A stretch of DNA of 64,000 bases from an uncultured Mediterranea sp. GTDB taxonomy: Bacteria > Bacteroidota > Bacteroidia > Bacteroidales > Bacteroidaceae. Positions 27,577 through 35,943 of the stretch are shown in pieces. Numbering within the stretch: position 1 is the first letter of the stretch; every line of letters begins with the position of its first letter. Both the position numbers and the translations under genes were made by a program. The stretch is from NCBI GenBank assembly GCA_945879145.1, contig CAMCUZ010000003.1, positions 28,064 to 92,063 of the forward strand, given 5' to 3'. Under the pieces are notes generated by a model. That model worked only from the letters and a program-made list of their open reading frames with translations, was not told the origin of the DNA and did no database searches.

Positions 27577-29607
27577 TTAATTCACAGCGGTCGGACCCTG
27601 TCCGGCTACCATCGGCCATCCGGGGTTCTGATAGATATTTGAGGTAGATAGGTCAGTCTGATCACCCGTAGCGGTCTGACGGAATACATTCTGCGGAATA
27701 GGGCTCAGGTAGTGAGCCGGCGTGAACTTGTAGCCGTCAAACACGTTGTTGTTCTTTTTGGATATCTGATAGGGACGGATATAGACACCGCTGATAGCTT
27801 GGTCAGAGATGTTACCCGTACCACCTTCTACATCCACCTTCACAAGATCTTCACCCGTTTCTTTGCTAAGCATGGTGTTCTCATAGATAGAGCCCCAGAA
27901 ACGCAGACCTTCAATTTGGTAACCGTTCACCTGGTCGCAAGCTCTCCAGCGCTTCAGGTCATTCCAACGCATGCCTTCTCCGATGAACTCGTTGCGGCGT
28001 TCGCGACGGATGTTATAGAGGGTAGGATCAACCAACTGGCCCTTCGAGTAGGCGCCGAAGTCCCACTTAGCCTCTTCGTTCATGTCGGTAGCTGCGATGG
28101 TCTTCTCAAAGTCGGGATCCACCTTAGCACGTACACGGAGTGCACGCCAGTAGCTGGCTGCGGTAGCGTCAATGCTTCCGTTCTTCTCGTAGCAAGCCTC
28201 CATGTAGTTCAGCAGAGCTTCAGTGCCACGGAATACGATGCTGCCCGAAATGCCTTTTTGGTGATAGGCCTCCATGGTAGGATCGTAGTGCTTACCCTTC
28301 TTAATAGCAAAGCCTGTCATCATCTTGGTCTCTTCTGCGCCACGTACCATCCAAGTGGGGTCGAAGAAGGATTCCGTGCCAGCAAAAGTGTAGAACTCCA
28401 CGTCGCCATCTTTCTTCGTAAACTGCCAGATGCGTGAGTCGCGATCCTGCAGGGTCTTCTTGATACCCTCTTTCTCCCATTCGGGGTCATAGCCCGAACC
28501 AGCGGCATAGATGGGCAGACCATTGCGCATCAGGAAGGAGTTCACCAGACCACGGGTCCAACCCGTACCGCCACCATTGCGGATGAGCTGCATCTGGATG
28601 TTGTGCGTCACGCCCTGCTCCTCATTATAGGCACGCCACATCAAGATTTCGTCGTACTTCTCCATATCCGCATCACAGAACATGGCATAATAGGGGTTGA
28701 GAACATTCAGGTTGACATCGTATCCCTCCTTGGTGTCGGTATTTTCGGCCAGGTTGTTCACCAGCTTGTCGCCAATAACCTTGGACGAAGTCATACATTC
28801 CGTCAGGAAGTAGTTGATTTCGGTATCGATGTTGAAGCCATCCAAATCAGCGCTGTTACCGGGCCATCCGGGACCACCAGGAACGAAAGCGGTACCTTTG
28901 TGGTGCTTCAGCCACGTACCCTCAAACAAGGCCACGCGTGAGCGGAGCAGGTAAGCAGCATCACGGCTGATGCGGTTCTTTCCACCCGGAGGAGTCTCTA
29001 GCAGATATTCCAGGGCCTTGTCAATCTGTCCAAGGATGAAGCGGGCCACCTTGTGGCGAGGCTGACGCTTCGAAGCTTCAACCAGCACTTCCTTGTCATC
29101 GGGCAAAGCCTGTTCAATGATGGGGCAGTCGCCGATGGTTACCAACTTATCGAAGTAGTTGTAGGCACGAATCAGGTAAGCTTCACCGATGTAATGGCGG
29201 ATATTGGCTTCGTTACCCGTGATGGCGCCACTCTCATACTTAGGCAGTACCTGATCGAAGAAGTAGTTGATCTGACGAATGCGGGTAAAGTTCCAGGAAT
29301 CGCTCGATGAAGAGCCCACATTCTGCGGCACCTGCCATACGCCAGGCTGCCAGAAACTGGAAGCGCTCATAGCGGCTTGGTTATCTGTACCATTATCGTA
29401 GCCAAACACGCTGATGCCGTAGCTACCAGGAGCAATACTGGTAAAGGTATATTGATTGATCACGTAGGCGGACAAGTCGGCTTCTGATGTGAAGTAAGAG
29501 CTGGGGGTGATATCTGACTGCGGTACGCGGTCGAGGAAATCGTTGCAAGCAGTCATTCCCACCACAGCAACGCCCATTGCCATATATTGGAAAATCTTAT
29601 TCTTCAT
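27577..29607 (-). CDS. SusD/RagB-family nutrient-binding lipoprotein
   Basis: 676 residues with a lipoprotein signal (lipobox GMTAC, then NDFLDRVPQSDITPSSYF, the usual SusD opening). TPR-like helices and later motifs are typical: GEAYLIRAYNYFDKLV, RDAAYLLRSRVALFEGTW, NIRRERRNEFIGEGMRWNDL near the C-terminus and YLSPIPQNVF. SusD proteins cap the partner SusC barrel on the cell surface and bind the glycan. At 676 residues it is in the large range, with extra insertions. It follows susC by 26 bases. If susC is truly broken, this binding protein lacks its transporter. Confidence 0.95.
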   Translation of the reverse strand: MKNKIFQYMAMGVAVVGMTACNDFLDRVPQSDITPSSYFTSEADLSAYVINQYTFTSIAPGSYGISVFGYDNGTDNQAAMSASSFWQPGVWQVPQNVGSSSSDSWNFTRIRQINYFFDQVLPKYESGAITGNEANIRHYIGEAYLIRAYNYFDKLVTIGDCPIIEQALPDDKEVLVEASKRQPRHKVARFILGQIDKALEYLLETPPGGKNRISRDAAYLLRSRVALFEGTWLKHHKGTAFVPGGPGWPGNSADLDGFNIDTEINYFLTECMTSSKVIGDKLVNNLAENTDTKEGYDVNLNVLNPYYAMFCDADMEKYDEILMWRAYNEEQGVTHNIQMQLIRNGGGTGWTRGLVNSFLMRNGLPIYAAGSGYDPEWEKEGIKKTLQDRDSRIWQFTKKDGDVEFYTFAGTESFFDPTWMVRGAEETKMMTGFAIKKGKHYDPTMEAYHQKGISGSIVFRGTEALLNYMEACYEKNGSIDATAASYWRALRVRAKVDPDFEKTIAATDMNEEAKWDFGAYSKGQLVDPTLYNIRRERRNEFIGEGMRWNDLKRWRACDQVNGYQIEGLRFWGSIYENTMLSKETGEDLVKVDVEGGTGNISDQAISGVYIRPYQISKKNNNVFDGYKFTPAHYLSPIPQNVFRQTATGDQTDLSTSNIYQNPGWPMVAGQGPTAVN

Positions 29608-29633
29608 AATCGTAGAATATATATTTAAAGTTA

Positions 29634-32600
29634 TTATAATGTAACACTTACACCAAATGAGATGTTCTTGGTCAGCGGATAGGTCTTTCCGAGACCCCAG
29701 CTGTCGGAGGCGTCAATGATTTCAGGATCGCCCAAGCCGGTGAAGCTGGTAATGGTAAAGAGGTTCTCGGCCGAGAAGAAGAGACGGAGATTCTCTACAT
29801 AGAACTTCTGGGTAATGTTGCGCGGCAGGGTGTAACCCAAGGTTACGTTCTTCAGACGGCAGTATGCAGCATTCTGCAGGTAGCGGGTCTGAGTCTTGTT
29901 GTTGCGTCCGCCGTTCCAGTTGGCACGGGGGTAGTAGCTATCCAAATTGAGGCCAAGCGGGCTGTTGGGATCGTCGCGGAAGTAGTCGAGGTGCTCGGAG
30001 AAGCCCGTAGCCTGCCACTTACCGATACCGCATGCGCCCCAGAATACGGCGTCGCCCGAACCGGGAGCGTAGTCACGCTTCATAGTGCCCTGGAAGAAGA
30101 CCTTCAGATCGAAGCCCTTCCATGCTCCGGTCAAGTTCAGACCGAAGTTGTAACGCGGCGTGGAGTTACCGATGATGCGGCGGTCGCCCGGTTTGTCGGC
30201 AGTATTCTCGCCGGTGTTCACCTTACCGTCGCCATCCAGGTCGGCATACATGATATCGCCGGCACCCCAGTTGCTACCCAAAGCGCTCTGATTTACCTTG
30301 GCCAGGTGTTGGTCCATCTCTTCCTGTGTCTTGGCAATACCGATGGTGGTGTAGCCCCAGATGTCGCCCAGGTAAGCACCGCCATAGTAGTCGCCCAGCT
30401 TGCGTGCAGGGTTGGGGTACTTATTGATCTTCACGCGGCTGTCAGTCAGGGTGAAGGTTACGCCATAGTCAAAGTCGCGGATCTTGTCGCGCCAGCTGAC
30501 CATCAGGTCAAAACCTTTTGAGGTCATATCCAAGTTGTTCACCTTCGGAGCAGAGGTACCCAGTACGGCGGGAAGCTCAGGAGCAGGACCTACCATGTCG
30601 AGTGTCTTGCGGCTGAAGATTTCGAAGGTACCGGTCAGACGGTTGTTGAATGCACCCCAATCCAAACCGAAGTTCAAGGTCTGTGTCTTTTCCCAAGTCA
30701 GCGATGAAGAGACGAGAGCAGGCTCGCTGGCCGTGTTGGGCTTCTTGCCGTTAACCAGCCAGTTACCACCCATGTTCGAGTAGCCGATGGTGGGATAGAA
30801 GGGATACCAGTTGGTAGTATTCTGGTTACCCAGCTCACCCCAAGATACTCTCAGTTTCAGGGTATTGACATACTTCTCCAGTGATTTCCAGAAGTTTTCG
30901 TGAGCAATATTCCAACCTAAAGAGAATGAAGGCGACCAGTGCCAGCGCTGATCCTTGAGGAAGCGCGACGTACCGTCGTAACGCAGGTTGCCCTCGAAGA
31001 GGTACTTACCCTTGTAGTCGTAGTTGATACGGCCAAACATACCCATCGTGGACCAACTGTCGTACTTACCACCTACCTTGGGGTTCTTCGACGTGGTGTT
31101 GAGCGTGGGCAGACCAGCGGCGATGGTGTATTGCTCAGCCGAAATCCAGCGTTGGTTCAGCAGTTCGCTCTGATAACCGGCCATCACCTTGAAGTTGTGC
31201 TCTTCATTCAGACTGAAGCTGTATTCTGCATAGATGTTGGGGTTGAAGTAGTTGCTCTTGTAAGCATACTCATAGACGGCATCGTTCGGGTTGTTGAAGA
31301 CGAACGGATTGTTGTCGGCATCATAACCGTACGTGGTGAGCCAATCCTTATGATCCATGGTGTGGTTGACGCGGTAGTTCATCTCTGCGTTCACTACGAG
31401 GCCCTTGAGGGGAGTAAGACGAACGGAGAACTGATGGGCCTGTACGTCCTTCTGCGACTTGTAAGTACCACCGTTGATCAGGTCACCCGGGTTAGAACCC
31501 GTTACTACAAAGTTGCCGTTGGGGTCATAGACGGGGATGATAGGCCAGTAGCGGCAGAGGTTGTGGTAGTAGAGTCCATCCATCATGGTCGGAGCGGTAT
31601 AATCGGTACGTGAGAAGCGGGTGTTGTAGGTAAACTTGACCCAGGGGGCAATCTGGGCATCAATCTTACCCGTGATGGTGTAGCGGTCCTGCGTATCTTC
31701 ACCATACTTCAGCAGACCCTCGCGGCCCAGGTAGTTGGCTGAGAAGTAGTACTGCAATTTTTCATTTCCACCCGTAGCGCTTACAGTGTGCTCCTGCGAG
31801 AAGCCCGTGTCGAACGATGACTTCAGCCAGTCGCGGTTGGCAATAGGCAGCAGGTCATTGGCGTCCCAGATTTCCCAGCGACCCTTGTCATTTACAAACA
31901 TGGTCTTCATCGTGGGGTCACTCTGAGCGGCCTTAATCTGTCCCAGCTTGGTATCGGTAAACCAAATACCCGAACCGGCATTCACACTGGCGTCGTTCAT
32001 GTAGAGTGCCCAGTTGTAAGAATCCAGCTGGTCGGGCATGTTCTGCGGAGAGCTGAAGCGGAAGTTGTTGTTGTAGTTCACCACGGTCTTTCCAGCCTTA
32101 CCACTCTTAGTTGTAACCAGAATCACACCACCAGCTGCACGCGAACCGTAGATAGAAGCCGAGGCGGCATCCTTCAGCACGGAGATGTTGTCGATATCCT
32201 GCGGGTTTACGGCGTTCAGGTCGCCTTCCATACCGTCAATCAGCACCAAGGGGCTAACCGATGAGCCCGCACCGATGGTACCTGTACCGCGGATGTTGAA
32301 TTTGGCTGTTGAGTTCAAGGCACCACCGCCTGAACCAATGGAGAAGTTCATACCGGGAATCATACCCTGCATGGCATCAACTACCGAGTTGACCGGACGC
32401 GATGCAATCACGTCGTTACCCAGCGTAGCTACGGCACCGGTCAGGTTAGCCTTCTTCTGCGTACCGAAGCCCACCACAACGACTTCGTTCAGCAGCTGAG
32501 AATCTTCTTCAAGGGTGATTTTTATTACCCCCCCTTCCAGACTACCTCTTGGGTTTTGTAACCCACGAATGAGATTTGAAGTACATCGCCCGACTTCACG

Positions 32601-32836
32601 CCGTCGATTGCGAAGTTACCATCGATATCGGTTACGCAACCGATGGTGCTTCCTTTTACCATGACTGCGGCACCAATCACTGGCTCACCCAGCGCATCAA
32701 TTACCACACCGGTACATTTGTTGACTTGTTGTACAACGTGTGTACTACCGAAAACAGGGGTTGCCAGCGGGAGTCCTACCGGAGCAGAACATACCATGAG
32801 CAGCCCAAGTCGAATTAAATAACTGCTTGTCTTCAT
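29634..32836 (-). pseudogene. SusC-family TonB-dependent transporter, frameshifted at a G7 tract
   Basis: The first frame (32836-32525) encodes a signal peptide and a carboxypeptidase-like regulatory domain (CTGVVIDALGEPVIGAAVMV, LQISFVGYKTQEVVW), then reads AAG GGG GGG TAA. Adding one G would continue as VIKITLEEDSQLLNEVVVVG into the second frame, which holds the plug (VGFGTQKKANLTGAV, LVLIDGMEGDLNAVNP, GSRAAGGVILVTTK) and the barrel, ending in a typical NISFGVSVTL. Repaired, it would have 1067 residues, normal for SusC. Slippage in the G tract could make it phase-variable; a homopolymer read error is equally possible. It heads the susC-susD unit and has a clear promoter. Confidence 0.88.
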
Positions 32837-32892
32837 AGCGCTAAAATTAATAACAAAGTTAAAAAAATTAATTGCGTTTTTCTCTGTGAATG

Positions 32893-32922
32893 CAAAAGTA
32901 CAACAAAATTAAGATATCGCAA
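32893..32922 (-). promoter_or_regulatory. Promoter of susC-susD
   Basis: On the minus strand TTG (32922-32920), a 19-base spacer and TACTTTTG (32900-32893) match the consensus exactly. The leader to the susC ATG at 32836 is about 50 bases. No SusR-type or sigma/anti-sigma gene is adjacent. Confidence 0.72.
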
Positions 32923-32945
32923 GCATGGATTTCCTTAAATTTTGT

Positions 32946-33179
32946 TTATACAGAGAAAAAAAATATGCATCCACCCGTTAGTAAAGCAACCCTGCACCAC
33001 CTCAGACGAAACCTGTAGATAACAAAATAGCCACATAAAGGCGTTACCTTACAGGCAAAGTAACGCCCCACCTCATCCTTCGCATTCCGGTACATATTGA
33101 CCGAGCCTTCAAATAGGGTGGTCATCACCCGCCGCTCGGTCTCGCGTGCGCGAACATTAAATTTAAAACGGCGATCCAA
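32946..33179 (-). other. Possible short reading frame or structured intergenic sequence
   Basis: The 541-base gap 32837-33378 contains one open stretch on the minus strand of 77 codons. Its middle (RARETERRVMTTLFEGSVN, then MYRNAKDEVGRYFACK) looks protein-like, but I do not recognise it and no start context supports it. The DNA is also rich in inverted repeats: GGCGTTAC/GTAACGCC at 33040-33067 and GACCGAG/CTCGGTC near 33098-33142. It could be a decayed gene tail or a structured repeat. Confidence 0.3.
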
Positions 33180-33212
33180 TGTTATCGGGCGGAATTATAT
33201 CCGCCCGATAAC
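33159..33212. repeat. REP-like palindromic element, copy A
   Basis: A 14-mer AAATTTAAAACGGC (33159-33172) is followed after 8 bases by a perfect 13-bp hairpin, GTTATCGGGCGGA-ATTATA-TCCGCCCGATAAC (33181-33212). The same 14-mer and the core GGGCGGA/TCCGCCC recur at 33996-34078, on the other side of the regulator gene. Confidence 0.75.
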
Positions 33213-33321
33213 AACCACGCGTGGCGGTTTATGTGGTGGTTCACAGGGCCGTATGCACCAGCCCAAAGCGCCTGAAAATTCACAGAACGGACGAATTTGC
33301 GATTTTTTTTTGGCTGAGATG

Positions 33322-33351
33322 TTGGAAGTGGAAAAAAAGTCTCTATCTTTG
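33322..33351 (+). promoter_or_regulatory. Promoter of the XRE-cupin gene
   Basis: TTG (33322-33324), a 19-base spacer and TATCTTTG (33344-33351) match the consensus, 27 bases before the ATG. Confidence 0.72.
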
Positions 33352-33378
33352 CGAGACCGTTAACAACGCTTAGTAACT

Positions 33379-33954
33379 ATGGATACCAACAAAATTGTAG
33401 GCGAGAAAATCAAATCGCTGCGCGAAGAGAAAGGCCTCTCGCGCGAAGAACTGGCCCGTCAGTCGGGCATCGGCATCGAACAGATTGAACGTATCGAGAG
33501 CGACATCGACCTGCCCTCGCTGGCTCCGCTCATCAAGATTGCCCGCGTGCTGGGCGTACGCCTGGGCACCTTCCTCGACGAGCAACAAGAGAATGGCCCC
33601 GTGGTGTGCCGCAAGGACGAGGTGATGAACAGCATCGAGTTCTCCAACAATGCCATCCAAAGCCGGAAACACATGACCTACCACTCCCTGTCACGTTCAA
33701 AAGCTGACCGCCACATGGAGCCGTTCATCATCGACGTCATGCCGACCGACGATACCGACTTCGTTCTCTCCACCCATGAGGGACAGGAGTTCATCCTCGT
33801 CATGGAGGGCACCATGGAGATTACCCACGGACGCAACAACTACATCCTGAACGAGGGCGACAGCATCTACTACGACTCTATCGTACCCCACCACGTACAT
33901 GGCTACAAAGGCCAGGCCGCCAAAATCCTGGCTGTAATCTATACCCCCATCTGA
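33379..33954 (+). CDS. XRE-family regulator with C-terminal cupin domain
   Basis: 191 residues. The N-terminal helix-turn-helix (residues 1-65) reads EKIKSLREEKGLSREELARQ and QIERIESDIDLPSLAPLIKI. The cupin (about 110-190) has EGQEFILVMEGTMEITHG and LNEGDSIYYDSIVPHHVHG, which carry the metal/ligand-binding residues of cupin_2. Such HTH-cupin proteins usually repress genes for uptake or metabolism of a small molecule, but no target is evident here: luxS lies downstream on the opposite strand. The gene is isolated between two related palindromes and has its own promoter. Confidence 0.9.
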   Translation: MDTNKIVGEKIKSLREEKGLSREELARQSGIGIEQIERIESDIDLPSLAPLIKIARVLGVRLGTFLDEQQENGPVVCRKDEVMNSIEFSNNAIQSRKHMTYHSLSRSKADRHMEPFIIDVMPTDDTDFVLSTHEGQEFILVMEGTMEITHGRNNYILNEGDSIYYDSIVPHHVHGYKGQAAKILAVIYTPI

Positions 33955-33995
33955 TGGGCAATCAGCGTTTTTTTCAATTTAAAATTTAAAATTAA

Positions 33996-34078
33996 AAATT
34001 TAAAACGGCTACTTGCTGTATCCATTCGGGATTATTCCCCCTTGTAGGGGCGGAACATTTTCCGCCCCTACAAGGGGG
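33996..34078. repeat. REP-like palindromic element, copy B
   Basis: AAATTTAAAACGGC (33996-34009) is followed by a perfect 19-bp stem, CCCCCTTGTAGGGGCGGAA and its complement, with a 4-base CATT loop (34037-34078). It shares the 14-mer and the GGGCGGA core with copy A. Its place between convergent genes would let it act as a terminator for both. Confidence 0.8.
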
Positions 34079-34097
34079 CAACTGCTACTTTTTTGTC

Positions 34098-34580
34098 TTA
34101 GAGGCGTGGGTAGTTCATGTTCTGCTCGGTCATCTGCTCCAGCACCTCGTGGAGGTATTTGGCGCTCTCCCAACGGGCCATAGGCAGGTCGTGGAGCAGG
34201 TAGTTGCCGCAATCTTGCGGTGCCGTACCAGGTACTTCGCCCTCAAAATCAGCAATGAAGCGGAAGGTGCGTTGCATCAGCTCGAGGATATCGGCAGGTT
34301 GTAACCGACCACGCATCAGCAGGTAGTTGCCCGTCAGGCAGCCCATGGGGCCCCAATAGATGATGCGCTCCTTCCATTCGGGGTCATTACGCAGGTAGGT
34401 GGCAGCCAAGTGCTCGATGGTGTGCAAGGCGCCCTGACCCAAAGCGGGCTCGCGGTTGGGCTCCTTCATGCGGATATCAAACGTGGTGATCACCTCACCA
34501 TTCACCTCATCCTGTCGCGATACATAGATACCACGCAGCAGGTGAATATGATCAATCGTAAAACTGGGAATCTTTTCCAT
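34098..34580 (-). CDS. luxS: S-ribosylhomocysteine lyase LuxS
   Basis: Cleaves S-ribosylhomocysteine to homocysteine and the AI-2 precursor DPD. The 160-residue protein has the metal motif HTIEH (H53, H57), the catalytic Cys81 in PMGCLTGNYLL, and the third metal ligand Cys124 in QDCGNYLLHD. It is transcribed from the same strand as, and 48 bases after, the Pfs/MTAN gene that makes its substrate, so the two form an S-adenosylhomocysteine recycling unit. Confidence 0.97.
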   Translation of the reverse strand: MEKIPSFTIDHIHLLRGIYVSRQDEVNGEVITTFDIRMKEPNREPALGQGALHTIEHLAATYLRNDPEWKERIIYWGPMGCLTGNYLLMRGRLQPADILELMQRTFRFIADFEGEVPGTAPQDCGNYLLHDLPMARWESAKYLHEVLEQMTEQNMNYPRL

Positions 34581-34628
34581 ATCTCTATTGTTTTTTGTTC
34601 CTATTATAAATCAAACCTTATCCACGAA

Positions 34629-35339
34629 TCACTCCCCCATCTGGGGCAGAGCCTGCAAGAAGCTCCAAGTGGTATGGAAAGAGCGGTCGGCCATGGTCTT
34701 CCAGAAGTCGAGGTATTGCGCAAAGTTCTCCTCGTGGGCACCTGGCGTGTCGCTGATGATGCGGAAGCTAATAAAGGGCACGTCACGCAGGTAGCAGGTA
34801 TGGGCCAGTGCAGCCGACTCCATATCTACGGCCAGCGCCTCGGGAAAACGGCTCTTGATGAGCTGCAGCTCGTCGCGGTTGCTGATGAACTGGTCACCCG
34901 TGCAGATCACTCCCTGATGGATGCGGCTCTCCAATGCTCCCCCCTCGTTGAGCGAGAGAGCAGCATGAAGCATCCGCTGGTCGGCCTCGAAGTAGAGAGG
35001 CAGCCCCTGTACCTGTCCGTAAGCATTGCCATCGCCGCACCACACGTCGTGATAGGCCAATTGGCTAGAGGCCACTACATCCGTTACTTGCAACACCGGG
35101 TCGATTCCTCCAGCCACACCCGTACTAATCAAGGCTTCCAGGGGGAAAACATCCATCAAGGCAGCGGCTCCAAGGGCCGCATTCACCTTACCGATGCCGC
35201 TCTGAGCAAGCACCACCTCATTCCGTCCGATGCGTCCCGTAACGAAAGTCAACCGTCCGCGTTCCAACACATTCTTCTCCTGCAGTCGAGCCGCCAGCTG
35301 GTCGTGCTCACTCTGCATCGCACTAATAATTCCAATCAT
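34629..35339 (-). CDS. mtn: 5'-Methylthioadenosine/S-adenosylhomocysteine nucleosidase
   Basis: Hydrolyses S-adenosylhomocysteine to adenine and S-ribosylhomocysteine, and 5'-methylthioadenosine likewise. I start it at the ATG at 35339 (MIGIISAMQSEHDQL), giving 236 residues, the family length; a longer reading from 35366 adds nine unlikely residues. Family features are STGVAGGIDP, a substrate loop ending VDMESAALAHTC and the catalytic Asp region FRIISDTPG. It lies just upstream of luxS in the same direction. Confidence 0.95.
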   Translation of the reverse strand: MIGIISAMQSEHDQLAARLQEKNVLERGRLTFVTGRIGRNEVVLAQSGIGKVNAALGAAALMDVFPLEALISTGVAGGIDPVLQVTDVVASSQLAYHDVWCGDGNAYGQVQGLPLYFEADQRMLHAALSLNEGGALESRIHQGVICTGDQFISNRDELQLIKSRFPEALAVDMESAALAHTCYLRDVPFISFRIISDTPGAHEENFAQYLDFWKTMADRSFHTTWSFLQALPQMGE

Positions 35340-35633
35340 TATGGTAAAAATAAAATTCGGCTGCAAAGCTACAAAATCCAGCAGAAATACGCAAGGAAAC
35401 AGGGGGTAGTGATTCGTGGTTTGTGGTTGTGCTCAGCGCAGCGAATGATGAATGTACCCATTGTATTCCTGCAGGTAGGTAATCCGCTACTATAACCCAA
35501 TAACGGAAATTTGTCCTAAAGCTTTACTTTTTAGTTTCAAATGGGCTAATCACTTAAAAAAACGAAGTATAGAACAATTACCTGTCGTTTTTATCCTATT
35601 TGAACGATTATCACCTCAACAGCTACCCTACAG

Positions 35634-35757
35634 TAACTCTAAGGTAAGTCTAAAGTAACTCAATAGTAAGTCTAAAGTAACACTAATCCGACTCTAATTC
35701 CCAATTAGAGATTGATTAGAGGTTGATTAGAGAATGATTAGAGGTTGATTAGAGGTT
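35634..35757. repeat. 11-bp-period repeat array with central inversion
   Basis: Eleven consecutive 11-base units run from 35634. The left units read TAAGTCTAAAG or TAACTCTAAGG; the right units read GTTGATTAGAG or AATGATTAGAG. The two halves are roughly reverse complements (CTCTAA against TTAGAG) and meet at the palindrome CTCTAATT-CCC-AATTAGAG (35692-35710). It lies in the 603-base gap between the divergent mtn and YfhO-like genes. The remainder of the gap is AT-rich with a TATCTTTG element at 35862-35869 for the downstream gene. Period and symmetry suggest a helically phased protein-binding array. Confidence 0.85.
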
Positions 35758-35943
35758 AAGCGAAGCAACTTGGGAAGGACAAAAGCCAGCTTGTTGATAA
35801 TTTTCTTTCATTTATTCAACGATTTTTGCCCAAAGACCACCCGATGTTCACAAATAATTCGTATCTTTGCACCCCAAAACGAGGTTGTTGCCTCTGCAGG
35901 CTACTCACCCTCACCCACTCACCCTCTAAAAGAGATAATAAAC

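Noticed and set aside
35634..35757. CRISPR array
   Set aside because: Units are 11 bases with no spacers, and no cas genes are present anywhere in the window.
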